64,000 nucleotides of DNA from Arenibacter sp. F26102 (GTDB taxonomy: Bacteria; Bacteroidota; Bacteroidia; Flavobacteriales; Flavobacteriaceae), in assembly GCF_023015865.1 (NCBI RefSeq), contig NZ_JALKBC010000006.1:248001-312000 (forward strand), read 5' to 3'. The translations under genes were made by a program, and so were the position numbers. The notes below the pieces were generated by a model. The model was not told the DNA's origin. It searched no databases and worked only from the letters and a program-made list of their open reading frames with translations. This document shows positions 19,000 through 28,869 of the stretch, one piece after another; position 1 is the stretch's first letter; the number at the start of each line of letters is the position of its first letter.

Positions 19000-20025
19000 T
19001 TAATTTCCCTTGGAAGAAGCCCTTATTACGAGTTCCGGTTTAAAGACTTCCTTGCGGAACTCCAGTATGGTATTCTTGTTGTTCAAATGACTCAATAAAA
19101 TTCTGGCAGAGAGCATTCCCATACTATAAACGGGTTGCCAAACGGTAGATAGGGAAGGTGTAATAAACGTGGAATGCGGTTCATCATCAAATCCTAAAAC
19201 AGAGACCTCCTCGGGTATTTTCAAACCCATTTTTTTGGCGATGTGCATTGCAGAAATAGCGATATTATCGTTGTAGGCAAAAATGGCGTCCGGACGTTCC
19301 TTGAGTTCCAATAATCTTTTTGTTGGTTTTATGCCATCTTTATGTGAAAACCCTGGTACGTGAACAATGTAATTGGCATTAATGGGTATGTTGTTTTTTT
19401 CCAGTGCATCCAGATAACCCTGAAGCCTATGTTCGGTGGTACTCAAATTCAAGGGACCCCCAAGGTGGGCAATGTTCCTGCAGCCGGTTCCAATTAAATA
19501 TTCTACTGCCTGAAATGCCCCATGATAATCATCGACCAATACTTTATCCGCTTCCAATCCAGGACAGTCCCTATCAAAAACCACCACAGGGATGCCGCTT
19601 TTTTGAAGCCTGCGAAAATGATCAAAATTCTTGGTTTCAGATGATGGCGATACCAAAACCCCATCTATCTGAATCTTTGACAGCTTTTTTACAATGGTCA
19701 TCTCTTCTTCATAAGATTCATTGGACAAGCAAATCATGATATTGTAATCGGAATTAACTATCACATCCTGAATACCGGTAATTATTGCCGAAAAAAAATG
19801 TCCAGTAATTTCCGGCACTATAACCCCAATGGTATTGGATTTTTTTTGCAGCAGGTTCAGCGCCAGAAGATTGGGCTGATAATCCAATGCCTCCGCCAGT
19901 GCCTTTACAGCGTACTTGGTTTCCTTTTTTATTGCTGGATGATCATTTAAGGCCCTAGACACAGTGGATGGAGCAATGTTGAGCTCGCGAGCAATGTCTT
20001 TAATAGTAACGCGGCCCTTCTTCAT
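19000..20025 (-). CDS. LacI-family transcriptional regulator of the inositol regulon
   Basis: 341 residues: N-terminal helix-turn-helix VTIKDIARELNIAPSTVSRALNDHP with hinge region, followed by a periplasmic-binding-protein-like effector domain from SNTIGVIVPEITGHFF to the end. It lies between the SusCD pair and the iol operon, all on the minus strand. Two copies of one palindrome, one ahead of iolJ and one ahead of susC, are its probable binding sites. The effector is probably inositol or an early intermediate, but this is inference. Repressor is the default for the family, though the spacing at susC leaves activation open. Confidence 0.93.
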   Translation of the reverse strand: MKKGRVTIKDIARELNIAPSTVSRALNDHPAIKKETKYAVKALAEALDYQPNLLALNLLQKKSNTIGVIVPEITGHFFSAIITGIQDVIVNSDYNIMICLSNESYEEEMTIVKKLSKIQIDGVLVSPSSETKNFDHFRRLQKSGIPVVVFDRDCPGLEADKVLVDDYHGAFQAVEYLIGTGCRNIAHLGGPLNLSTTEHRLQGYLDALEKNNIPINANYIVHVPGFSHKDGIKPTKRLLELKERPDAIFAYNDNIAISAMHIAKKMGLKIPEEVSVLGFDDEPHSTFITPSLSTVWQPVYSMGMLSARILLSHLNNKNTILEFRKEVFKPELVIRASSKGN

Positions 20026-20298
20026 AATAAATTGTTATTTTCAATTCTAACTTCCCTTTTCATATTCACATTAATCACAAGATGTCAACCCTATGAAACT
20101 GAAAATTGCAATCCAGCCAATTATAGTCCCAAATAAGGGAATAGCACATTTAAAACAAAATACAACTAAATTTCAAAATGAACTCATGTGGGGGAGCTCA
20201 AGAAAAATAAAAAAGTAAGATACACAGAAGCATCTTAAAATAAAATGTATTCGAAATTATTTTCATTTTCCTAAATAAAAAATAAATTTCTTTAAACA
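20026..20298. other. Gap between lacI and the susD terminator
   Basis: AT-rich, presumably holding the lacI promoter on the minus strand. I find no copy of the ATGCAAAGGTTTGCAT operator and no open frame of note. Confidence 0.4.
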
Positions 20299-20330
20299 AT
20301 AAGGGCGAGCAAAAATTTGCCCGCCCTTAT
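20299..20330 (-). terminator. Terminator downstream of susD
   Basis: ATAAGGGCG at 20299-20307 pairs with CGCCCTTAT at 20322-20330, with further inner pairing (GCAAA/TTTGC) after one mismatch. It starts about 25 bases after the susD stop and T-rich sequence follows on the minus strand. Confidence 0.8.
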
Positions 20331-20354
20331 CCATAATAAATAGTTGTCTATATT

Positions 20355-22097
20355 CTAATACCCTTGATTCTGCATTAAGAATCCGTCAATTCCCGAAGCT
20401 GCATCAACGGCACTTTGTGGAATGGGGAATAATCGTTTATTAGGGTCAGAATCATTCTTCTCGGTCCAAGAATCTTCGTAAGTGCCAAAGCGAATTTGGT
20501 CCCCTCTTCTAAAGCCTTCCCAATATAATTCAAAACCGCGTTCTCTAAGTAAGACGTCCAGATCCATAGCTGATAGTGCTGGGGGTGTTTGATCTGGCCT
20601 AGCGGTTCTTGCAGCACGTAAAAAATTCACATCGGTCAATGCGCCACCGGAATCCCCTTTTCTTAATTTGGCCTCGGCCCGCATCAAGTAAATCTCGCCA
20701 AGTCGCATTAAGACAATGTCAACACTGCTAAAATGATTACCATTGTTTGACGTACGGCTAAATTGGTACTTCGCGCAGCGATATCCTGTATTGTGGTAGG
20801 AACCTTCCGTGGTAAAATCGATTTCCAAGGTATGGTCTATGTAACCCACATCCCGAGCGGGACTATTTCCTGTCCTTAGCTGTAGCGGATAAATACGCAC
20901 ACCGCCGTCACAGGTAAAGAATTTTCCATCTTCTCCTTTTCTGGGTCCCCATGTAATACCTCGAATTACGCCTCTGTCCATTTCAAATTCTACAGGAACT
21001 ACACAGTAATAATGATCTTGATCATTTAAAGGCGATAGTCCTGTTAAATCCCTTAATTCCTCCGGAACCATTGTATTTTCCTGAAAGAACCTTGCATCGG
21101 CCTCGGCCGGATCAACATCACCATAGGCATCTACCCAATATTGATAAAAGTCTGGTGTAAACGCCGGCCCATCCGTACCATCGGCACTAGGGAATTCAGG
21201 TCTTGGAAACATATCGCCGGAAACAGACCAGTAGGACCAACGGCTATGTTCTTCCCTTAGCTGTCCTCTCTGGTCCAAGGCAAAAATCAATTCTGGATTA
21301 CTATTATTCTCATCATTAAAAAGTTCAAAATATTCGGGAGATATTGAAAAATTTCCTGAGTTTATAATATTATCAGTATACCGAATAACTGCGTCCATAT
21401 CTTCTTGTGCAAAGTTTGGCGTACCATAAGGATCTCGATACACAGCGGCATTGAGGTGTAACCTTGCCAAAAAGCCCCAAACAGCAGCTTGGGTAATTCT
21501 CCCTGGTCCCCTATCAGTATTGATAATATCAACTACGGAAAGAAATTCGCTTTGAATATAATCAATAGCTTCCTGCCCACGGACTACTTCAGAAAGTTCA
21601 CTGGAAATTTCTTTCTTGAGAGCCAGTCCCCAACTATCTAACAACAACATATTTAAATAAGCACGCAGTGCAATCATTTCTGACAAAGCCGAAGCAGCTG
21701 CAGTATTACCTTCCTCAGCCAAAGGTCTTAAGACTTCTATTGCTGATAAGGTTCTTGAGATATTCGTGGTTAGCTCGTTCCAAGCGTCACCAATCAAATC
21801 ATTTGTCGGTGTAAAGCTGTGCTGGTGTGTAGCAATAAATTTTCCACCATCAAACCAATCTTCCCCTCCGCGATAGGGCAGTATGGCCTCATCTGAGGGA
21901 AGTAGTTGTAGCCCATAATAATTGGTGTGCCGCCACGTCTGAGATATATACCCGTATGCCGGTGCAATAGCACCGCTAATGACTTCTGCTTGGCTACCAA
22001 ATTCTGCCTCGTCTAATCGTTCTTCTTGTAAGTCGGTACAGCTCCACTGCAGCAAGAATCCGAGAGCAAGTGTTATAATTACTATTTTATTTTTCAT
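20355..22097 (-). CDS. susD: SusD/RagB-family outer-membrane nutrient-binding lipoprotein
   Basis: Surface lipoprotein lid of a SusC channel. From ATG at 22097 the protein begins MKNKIVIITLALGFLLQWSC, a lipoprotein signal peptide with lipobox cysteine at residue 20; the longer ATG at 22130 adds 11 residues overlapping susC and spoils this layout. About 580 residues, normal for SusD. Typical SusD wording includes AVWGFLARLHLNAAVY, RLGEIYLMRAEAKLRKGD and LLRERGFELYWEGFRRGDQIRFG. It starts 19 bases after the susC stop. Ligand unknown from sequence; the shared operator suggests an inositol-containing compound. Confidence 0.95.
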   Translation of the reverse strand: MKNKIVIITLALGFLLQWSCTDLQEERLDEAEFGSQAEVISGAIAPAYGYISQTWRHTNYYGLQLLPSDEAILPYRGGEDWFDGGKFIATHQHSFTPTNDLIGDAWNELTTNISRTLSAIEVLRPLAEEGNTAAASALSEMIALRAYLNMLLLDSWGLALKKEISSELSEVVRGQEAIDYIQSEFLSVVDIINTDRGPGRITQAAVWGFLARLHLNAAVYRDPYGTPNFAQEDMDAVIRYTDNIINSGNFSISPEYFELFNDENNSNPELIFALDQRGQLREEHSRWSYWSVSGDMFPRPEFPSADGTDGPAFTPDFYQYWVDAYGDVDPAEADARFFQENTMVPEELRDLTGLSPLNDQDHYYCVVPVEFEMDRGVIRGITWGPRKGEDGKFFTCDGGVRIYPLQLRTGNSPARDVGYIDHTLEIDFTTEGSYHNTGYRCAKYQFSRTSNNGNHFSSVDIVLMRLGEIYLMRAEAKLRKGDSGGALTDVNFLRAARTARPDQTPPALSAMDLDVLLRERGFELYWEGFRRGDQIRFGTYEDSWTEKNDSDPNKRLFPIPQSAVDAASGIDGFLMQNQGY

Positions 22098-22116
22098 GTT
22101 AAACGAATTTTTTTGA

Positions 22117-25089
22117 TTAAAATGATACATTTAAACCTACTAATAATGTTCTAGGAGACGGATAGGTAAAACGATCGATCCCGAAAGTTTGAATTCCATC
22201 TGTTGCACTTCCTGTATTAACTTCAGGATCAAAGCCCGAGTAATCGCTTACTACAAATAAATTTTGTCCGGTTATGGTCAGTCTCATGTTGCTAATCCAA
22301 TCGGCGAGACCAATTTTTGAGGAGTTAAGCGTATAACCCAATGTGGCGTTATTAAGTCTTAGGAAACTACCATCTTCCAAATATCTGGTAGAAACTTCGT
22401 TAGAGTTCGTATCAACCTCATTTGGGAACTCGACAGCGAAATCAGTTGTATTAAGGCTTCTTGCCAATTGCCCTCTAGAGAACAAGGTCATTGCCGTATG
22501 ATTATAAATTTTATTACCTGATACCCCGTTAAAGTTAAACCCTAAATCAAAATCCTTGTAATTAAACTTAAGATAAAAAGCATATAACACATCTGGTAGC
22601 GCACTACCGGCGACGATCCTGTCATTGTCTAAAGATTCACCATCGGGCACCACGTCAGTAAATAAATTTTTGCCATCCGCGCCGATACCAATAAACTCTT
22701 TCATAAAGAAGGCCCCAATGGGTTCATTATTTATGTAGCCATTAATAGTGGCTCCCGTTTGGCCGGCACCAGATGCTGCACCTGTTGTGATAACTGCAAA
22801 TGGCGAATTTTCTACCTTATTAGCGGTATACGTAAAGTTCCCACCTATATTATAGGTGAAGTCCTCAGTGAAACTACCTCTATAATCCAATGCAATTTCG
22901 AACCCTGTGTTTTTTATTTCCATACCCTCGAGGTTTGTCCAAATCTTTTCCGTAGGCTGAATGGGGTCTGTCCTATTAGAAAAATTGACTACATCACTGG
23001 TGACCTTACTAAAGTAATCCAAGGTACCGGAAAGTTTGTTTTGGAACATCCCAAAATCTAAACCAATATTGGTCTGTGTAGCAACTTCCCATTTCAAATC
23101 TGGGAAAGCCGTTCTTACCGGTACGGTTCCAAAAGGATAGTCAGCTAATGAAGTTTCGTTTCCAGTTATGGGATAGGTATCATTATCTAACTTGGAATCT
23201 TTATAACTGGCCAAACTAACCTTACTAGGAATACCATCTTGATTACCCGTTTGACCCCAACTGGCTCGTAATTTTAAAACGCTGAATATTTCATTATCAG
23301 TCATGAAATTTTCTTTGTCAATATTCCAGCCAAGGGCCAAAGATGGGAAGTATCCGTATTTATTGTTGTCTCCAAACTTAGAAGAACCGTCGGCTCTCAT
23401 GGTTGCCGTTATCAGATATTTGCTTGCATACCCATAATTTATACGCCCAAAGTAGGATTGTTGCTCATTTATATAAGCCTCTGAATTTAATGTGGTTGGA
23501 AACACATCAGTACTGATCTGGTCTTGATATCTGGGTTCTATTCCATTATCTGCGAAGCCTTGAAGTTCCAAACGTTTGTATTCAAATGTAGTTTCTTGAT
23601 AAGAGTGCCCACCAAGTAGTATAACATTATGGTCTCCTTTTTCAAAGACGTACGTTAAGGTGTTTTCAATTAAAGTATTACTATTAACGGTGGCTGCTGT
23701 ATTCAAAAAACCGTTTTCAAAACCTTCAATAAGGTTAAAAGGCGTTCGTTGATCATCTCTGTTTGTAGAGATGTAATCTACACCTAAGTTCATTTTATAA
23801 GTTAGACCATTCACAATTTCAAAAGAAGGTAGAATATTAGCCAAAATACGGTTACTTACCGCTTCATCTGTATATATTCTATTTCGTACTAGAGGATTGA
23901 TGCGTTCGTCAAAAAAGCTTGGCTCACCGTTAGTCAATGGTGGGAATGTTGGATTTAATGACAGCATGTCAACAACCGTTTCCCCGGCATCAGGTCTTTC
24001 GTTTACCGTTCTTGATGCGGTTAAGTTCAAATCTACGTTAAAACGACCCTGAAGTGCTTTTTGGGTAAGGTTTACACGACCTGAATAGCGTTTTAAAGAA
24101 CTGTTTTCAAAAGTTCCCTGTTGATCATCCAGACCAGTAGAAACATAATAGGAAAACTTGTCGGCAGCGCCACCGCTCATTGAAAAGTTGACGTTCTTGG
24201 AAACACCTGTTCTAGTAAGTTTATCTTGCCAGTCCGTATTCGCGCCACGATCTAACAAGTTACCACCAACAGAGGCCACCTGATCTCTAAATTCATTTGC
24301 AGTAAACACATCCATTGGATTTGCAATAGTGGAGAAGGCTGTAGAAACGTTTAGGTTCATTTCCGTCTTACCCGCTTTTCCTTTTTTGGTGGTTATTACA
24401 ATAACACCGTTGGCGGCACGAGCTCCATAAATGGCAGTAGCAGACGCATCCTTTAAAACATCCATGGAAGCTATATCCTGGGGGTTAATAAAATTAAGCG
24501 GATTGGATGCTAAACCGGTACTTGCATTGTCAATTACAAAACCATCTACAACAAAAAGCGGAGTTGTTCCTGATCGTAAACTACCTACACCTCTAATTAT
24601 GATGTTTTGGGACGCACCAGGTTCCCCACTTACATTGGACACATTCACACCTGCTAATTTACCTTGTAATAGCTGGCCCGGATTGGCTACGACCCCTTGG
24701 TTGAAATCCTCACTTTTAATCGAACCAATGGAACCAGTTACATCGGATTTTTTTTGCGTTCCATAACCTACAACGACCACCTCGTCCAATAGAGATGAGT
24801 CTTCTTGAAGTTCAACACTAACATTGGTTTGACCGTTGAGAGGCATTTCCTTGGTAGCATACCCTAAAAACGAAAAAGCAAGGATGGGATTTTCACCCGA
24901 TACTTGAATGGTGAAATTCCCATCAAAATCGGTAGTAGTTCCATTGGATGTTCCCTTTTCAAGTACCGTTGCACCGGGTAGGGGAATATTCTGTTCATCG
25001 GACACCGTACCGGTAACAGTGGTCTGTGCCCATGATGTCATGGCTGTGCCTATCATTAAGGCCAACATCAAAAATTTCAGTTTCTTCAT
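22117..25089 (-). CDS. susC: SusC/RagA-family TonB-dependent outer-membrane transporter
   Basis: 990 residues. Signal peptide MKKLKFLMLALMIGTAMTSWAQ, then a carboxypeptidase-regulatory-like domain (TVTGTVSDEQNIPLPGATV) ending in LLDEVVVVGYGTQKK, the TonB-box region, a plug domain with IIIRGVGSLRSGTTPLFVVDG, and a long beta-barrel ending in the aromatic ...LLVGLNVSF. Imports a ligand too large or scarce for porins, using TonB energy, with SusD as lid. No glycoside hydrolase, sulfatase or phosphatase lies in the same transcription unit, which is unusual for a polysaccharide locus and fits uptake of a small inositol compound. Confidence 0.97.
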   Translation of the reverse strand: MKKLKFLMLALMIGTAMTSWAQTTVTGTVSDEQNIPLPGATVLEKGTSNGTTTDFDGNFTIQVSGENPILAFSFLGYATKEMPLNGQTNVSVELQEDSSLLDEVVVVGYGTQKKSDVTGSIGSIKSEDFNQGVVANPGQLLQGKLAGVNVSNVSGEPGASQNIIIRGVGSLRSGTTPLFVVDGFVIDNASTGLASNPLNFINPQDIASMDVLKDASATAIYGARAANGVIVITTKKGKAGKTEMNLNVSTAFSTIANPMDVFTANEFRDQVASVGGNLLDRGANTDWQDKLTRTGVSKNVNFSMSGGAADKFSYYVSTGLDDQQGTFENSSLKRYSGRVNLTQKALQGRFNVDLNLTASRTVNERPDAGETVVDMLSLNPTFPPLTNGEPSFFDERINPLVRNRIYTDEAVSNRILANILPSFEIVNGLTYKMNLGVDYISTNRDDQRTPFNLIEGFENGFLNTAATVNSNTLIENTLTYVFEKGDHNVILLGGHSYQETTFEYKRLELQGFADNGIEPRYQDQISTDVFPTTLNSEAYINEQQSYFGRINYGYASKYLITATMRADGSSKFGDNNKYGYFPSLALGWNIDKENFMTDNEIFSVLKLRASWGQTGNQDGIPSKVSLASYKDSKLDNDTYPITGNETSLADYPFGTVPVRTAFPDLKWEVATQTNIGLDFGMFQNKLSGTLDYFSKVTSDVVNFSNRTDPIQPTEKIWTNLEGMEIKNTGFEIALDYRGSFTEDFTYNIGGNFTYTANKVENSPFAVITTGAASGAGQTGATINGYINNEPIGAFFMKEFIGIGADGKNLFTDVVPDGESLDNDRIVAGSALPDVLYAFYLKFNYKDFDLGFNFNGVSGNKIYNHTAMTLFSRGQLARSLNTTDFAVEFPNEVDTNSNEVSTRYLEDGSFLRLNNATLGYTLNSSKIGLADWISNMRLTITGQNLFVVSDYSGFDPEVNTGSATDGIQTFGIDRFTYPSPRTLLVGLNVSF

Positions 25090-25131
25090 ATTTTAGTAGT
25101 TTAAATTAGTTTTGTCATAACCAATTTAACA

Positions 25132-25139
25132 CAAAATTA
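25132..25139 (-). promoter_or_regulatory. Candidate -7 box of the susC promoter
   Basis: Minus-strand TAATTTTG matches the Bacteroidota consensus TAnnTTTG, 43 bases upstream of the susC start. No good TTG is seen at the usual distance upstream, so support is limited. Confidence 0.35.
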
Positions 25140-25171
25140 AGGATATCGGAATCTTAGCGTCTTAAAAAACA

Positions 25172-25187
25172 ATGCAAAGGTTTGCAT
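25172..25187. promoter_or_regulatory. LacI-type operator ahead of susC
   Basis: ATGCAAAGGTTTGCAT, identical over 16 bases to the site ahead of iolJ. It lies about 83 bases upstream of the susC start and 32 bases upstream of the candidate -7 box, a position compatible with either repression or activation. Confidence 0.85.
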
Positions 25188-25874
25188 AAATAGAATTGGG
25201 AAGAAATTTCTTACGGATATAATCATGCTTGTCCAAACTGTGATTTCCCGACCTGCACATTAAACCCATAAAAGGCTGATAACCAAGTGCAAAGCAAGCT
25301 ACAGACTATCCTGCTGCTTCTCAACTTAGATAAAAAAAATCCCTATAATCAATTTCCAAAGACCCATAAATTCATTACCGATTAATAAGCGTAATTGGTT
25401 ATTCACAGCAAAACTATATAATTGGAGAGTGGAAAATTGAAGGATTTTATGATTTTACCTTGGCTTTACGTTTTAATAACAGCGGCGTGGTTTTGTTAAA
25501 AAAACTCTTTATGGGAGCAACATATATAGGTATAGTCAAGATTGAACTTAGAGCGTACTACTGGAGTAAAATTTTGAATTTTAGCATTATTGGCTTCATT
25601 CTACAACACTTACGTGATATTTCGTAAAATAGCTTTCCAACAATCCTTATACAGTACCGAGCACACATTATTTTTGGCGCGGTAACCATAACTTAACTTT
25701 GTAAAACCTTAACCAAGTGTTTTGATGATGCATAAAGTGGCCCACGCTAATTTAGCTCGAGCAATTAAGACATAATTCTATATAGTATATGGGTCAAAAA
25801 ATAACCCTAGCGGATAGTCGATAAGGTTTTCTTAAAGAACATATAAACCCTTTGAACTATGTGTAAAGTAAGCC

Positions 25875-26375
25875 TTAAAAGTCAAAAGTATAGAGCACCC
25901 CAAGGGTAAGGGTCGTCCAAGTAGCATCATCCAATTTGATGCCGGTATAGGAAAGATTCACTTCCGTTTGTGCCCCCATTAAGTAACCTATGGTTGGCCT
26001 ATAATATAATCCACCGTCATTCCCATCGTTTATACCTATGGCCTGACCAACATCGGCCCCAAGGGAGAACGAATTGGATGTCCATATTCTTACAGAAGCA
26101 GCGAGGGGCATAAATTGAATGTTGGGTAGATCCTCTGCAAAGAGGTCCCTATCATATTTTTCCGGAAATCCATTTACGAAACCTACCATGACCCCAAGGT
26201 CCACTATTTCGCTCAAACCCCAGCGATATCCCAGATCCACTCCCGCAACTAGGCTAAGTTGATCCTGGAATTCATCCAATGGCAGACCCCCATGGATGCC
26301 TATTTTCATGCCTTCCTGGGCATACGAGCCTAGACTTAAAAGTGCAAAAACAAAAATTGTAAGTACTTTTTTCAT
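25875..26375 (-). CDS. Small outer-membrane beta-barrel protein, function unknown
   Basis: 166 residues with a clear signal peptide (MKKVLTIFVFALLSLGSYAQ). The mature part alternates short hydrophobic strands and glycine-rich turns (VDLGYRWGLSEIVDLGVMVGF, SFSLGADVGQAIGIN) and ends in the aromatic LGVLYTFDF, the layout of an 8-strand porin-like barrel. No specific family recognised. Flanked by the long gap upstream of susC and by the divergent sialidase, so apparently a single-gene unit. Confidence 0.75.
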   Translation of the reverse strand: MKKVLTIFVFALLSLGSYAQEGMKIGIHGGLPLDEFQDQLSLVAGVDLGYRWGLSEIVDLGVMVGFVNGFPEKYDRDLFAEDLPNIQFMPLAASVRIWTSNSFSLGADVGQAIGINDGNDGGLYYRPTIGYLMGAQTEVNLSYTGIKLDDATWTTLTLGVLYTFDF

Positions 26376-26645
26376 AAATGTTGGTTTTTATTGGTCGGTA
26401 TAAATCTAGTGTCTTCCTTAGACCAGACCACATTTTTGTTGTAAAACCGGCAAAAACGGTTGTGGAGGAATGGATTTTCAAATAACTCCGTATGTCCCGA
26501 GCTTAATAAAGAGCGGTTTATGCGAACGGTAAAGTTGTAAAGCGAACATATAATAGCGTAATTAGTAAATGTGATATATTCAAAATATCTTTAAAGACTG
26601 ATGGTTTAATGCCTTTGAATCCGGTTACAAAAAGAATTTTAATAA

Positions 26646-27779
26646 ATGAAAAAAACAACCGCTATTATATACTTCCTTATGGTTACCACTTTGTTTGGAC
26701 AGAACAAACACTTCCAAATTGCAGATGGAGTTTTAACCCACCAAGACCTGTTTAATGCAAACATGACCCCAGATATATCCTGCTATCGCATCCCTGCATT
26801 GGCCACCGCACCAAATGGGGATATTATTGCTGCCATAGATGAAAGGGTGCCTTCCTGTGGCGACCTAAAATGGAGCAAGGATATTAATATTGTGATTAGA
26901 CGAAGTAGCGATAATGGAAAAACATGGTCGGCAATAGAAAAAATTGTGGATTTTCCGCTAGGCAGATCGGCTTCCGATCCCTCTATGATAGTAGATGCCG
27001 TTACCAACGAAATATTCCTTTTCTACAATTATATGGATTTGGATAAAGAAAAGGACGTATACTATTTACATCTTGTAAAAAGTGCAGATAACGGAAAGAC
27101 CTGGAGCCAACCGGAAGATATTACTCCTCAAATTGCAAAGCAGGAATGGCATAACGATTTTAAATTTATCACCTCAGGCCGAGGAATCCAGACCCGATCT
27201 GGCACACTCCTACACTGTATGGTAAATCTAAATAACGGGCTTCATGTTTTTGGCAGTAAGGACCATGGAAAATCCTGGTTCTTTATAGATACTCCTGTGA
27301 GCCCTGCTGACGAATCCAAAATTATGGAGTTGGCCAATGGGGATTGGATGATCAACGCCAGGGCGAATAAAGAGGGGAAAAGATATGTGCATATTTCCAG
27401 TGATGATGGAAAAAGTTGGTCAACCCGACCGGAACCTAGCTTGATCGACCCGGGTTGTAATGCCAGTATAGTACGCTACACCTCCATTGAAGATGGCTAC
27501 AAGAAAAACAGGTTGTTGTTCTCCAATGCCAAAAGTGAAAAGGGACGTGTTAATATGACGGTTAGAATAAGTTATGACGAAGGCGAAACCTGGTCTGAAG
27601 GAAAAACAATCTATAAGGGAGAATCGGCCTACTCATCCATGACCATAATGAACAACGGGAATATAGGTTTGTTTTTTGAACAGGATGATTACCAGAAAAA
27701 CCCTTTTGTGAGCTTTTCGCTAAAATGGCTGACAGACGGAAAAGACAAATACAGAAGACCAAAAAACAAAAAGAAATAG
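26646..27779 (+). CDS. GH33 exo-alpha-sialidase
   Basis: 377 residues with signal peptide (MKKTTAIIYFLMVTTLFGQ), hence periplasmic or exported. The N-terminal YRIPAL is the FRIP-type motif with the first arginine of the triad. Five Asp-box/BNR motifs mark the six-bladed propeller: SSDNGKTWS, SADNGKTWS, SKDHGKSWF, SSDDGKSWS and SYDEGETWS. Further arginines in NARANKEGKR and NMTVRISYD could complete the triad. Releases sialic acid or a related nonulosonate. No sialic-acid catabolic genes are in view, so the substrate may come from scavenged glycoconjugates. Distant BNR hydrolases of other specificity are an alternative. Confidence 0.85.
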   Translation: MKKTTAIIYFLMVTTLFGQNKHFQIADGVLTHQDLFNANMTPDISCYRIPALATAPNGDIIAAIDERVPSCGDLKWSKDINIVIRRSSDNGKTWSAIEKIVDFPLGRSASDPSMIVDAVTNEIFLFYNYMDLDKEKDVYYLHLVKSADNGKTWSQPEDITPQIAKQEWHNDFKFITSGRGIQTRSGTLLHCMVNLNNGLHVFGSKDHGKSWFFIDTPVSPADESKIMELANGDWMINARANKEGKRYVHISSDDGKSWSTRPEPSLIDPGCNASIVRYTSIEDGYKKNRLLFSNAKSEKGRVNMTVRISYDEGETWSEGKTIYKGESAYSSMTIMNNGNIGLFFEQDDYQKNPFVSFSLKWLTDGKDKYRRPKNKKK

Positions 27780-27840
27780 ACAATTATTGAAACAGATTAT
27801 TTATTACGCGATTCCAATAATTTCATAGGGACCTAATAAA

Positions 27841-27871
27841 TTGACATATCGAAAAATATTGGATATATTTA
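27841..27871 (+). promoter_or_regulatory. Candidate promoter of the PhyH/creatininase pair
   Basis: TTGAC at 27841 and TATATTTA at 27864-27871, 7 of 8 positions to TAnnTTTG, separated by about 19-20 bases, the usual Bacteroidota spacing. It lies 69 bases ahead of the start at 27940. Confidence 0.45.
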
Positions 27872-27939
27872 TAACAGTTTCCACCAAATTAGTGTTGTAG
27901 CAATTTGTTGGTTGTAATTAGAAAATAACAAACTGTACA

Positions 27940-28839
27940 ATGTCCAATATAAAAGACTTAGCCGATTATGACCATCCTGTTTCGGACCTGTTCCAACTGC
28001 CAAAATCAGCAGCGGAATGGGAGCAATACAAATTATCCGATGAGCAGCTGGCCCACTTTAAGGAATTTGGGTATGTATCGGGCATAAAACTTTTGGAAGA
28101 TTGGCAGGTAGATTTGTTAAACCAGGAATTAGCAGAAATAATGGACCCAAATCATCCTGCCCATCATCTGTTCTACGAATTTCATAGTAACGAGTCCCAA
28201 GACCCTAATTCGGTTTTATTTCATTCTTTGGGTCATTGGCGTATTGCCCCGGGCTTACATGATGTGCTTTGGAACCCTGCCTTTATTATGGCAGCCCATC
28301 AACTACTGGAATACAAATCAGTAAGGTTTTGGCACGACCAATTATTTTGTAAACCTGCCCGGCATGGAGGCGTTGTTGCCTGGCATCAGGATTACTCCTA
28401 TTGGACCAGAACCATTGCAATGCAGCATCTTACCTGTTGGACAGCATTGGATGACGCTACTACAGAAAACGGTTGCCTACATTATATCCCCAAAAGCCAT
28501 AAATGGGGACTTTTGGATGCGCCATCCCTTACGGGCGACATGAATGGGCTTATGCAATATCTTAGCGAGGATCAAAAAAAAGAATTTAAGCCAACTCCAA
28601 TCGAATTAAAAAAAGGGTATGCCACCTTTCATCACCCCTTAATGGTACATGGCTCCTATGAAAACAAGTCGGAAAGAAGTAGAAGGGCATTTGTCCTTAA
28701 TGTATTTGCCGATGGTACAATAAGCAATACAGACGATGAGCTTTTGGCCGGAGTCCCCAAAGTACCAAAGGGACAAAAAATGGAAGGAAAATTTTTCCCA
28801 TTACTTTATTCGAAAATGAAACAAAATGTTCAGCGTTGA
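27940..28839 (+). CDS. Phytanoyl-CoA dioxygenase (PhyH)-family Fe(II)/2-oxoglutarate oxygenase
   Basis: 299 residues. The iron-binding facial triad is visible: His149 and Asp151 in VAWHQDYSYW and His237 in HHPLMVHGSY, followed by RSRRAFVLN where the 2-oxoglutarate-binding arginine lies. GCLHYIPKSHKWG is also typical of PhyH proteins. Cytosolic, no signal peptide. The substrate is unknown; family members hydroxylate small molecules such as lipids, amino acids and ectoine. The creatininase-family gene begins 30 bases downstream on the same strand, so the two may act on one compound. Confidence 0.88.
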   Translation: MSNIKDLADYDHPVSDLFQLPKSAAEWEQYKLSDEQLAHFKEFGYVSGIKLLEDWQVDLLNQELAEIMDPNHPAHHLFYEFHSNESQDPNSVLFHSLGHWRIAPGLHDVLWNPAFIMAAHQLLEYKSVRFWHDQLFCKPARHGGVVAWHQDYSYWTRTIAMQHLTCWTALDDATTENGCLHYIPKSHKWGLLDAPSLTGDMNGLMQYLSEDQKKEFKPTPIELKKGYATFHHPLMVHGSYENKSERSRRAFVLNVFADGTISNTDDELLAGVPKVPKGQKMEGKFFPLLYSKMKQNVQR

Positions 28840-28869
28840 AATGCTAATCAAACCTTTAGTAATCTTATT

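Larger units (their letters stand above)
25090..25874. other. 785-base gap upstream of susC
   Basis: Contains the susC promoter candidate and the LacI operator copy (25132-25187). From 25200 to 25874 I see only AT-rich sequence with no sustained open frame, RNA gene or repeat. Confidence 0.5.
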
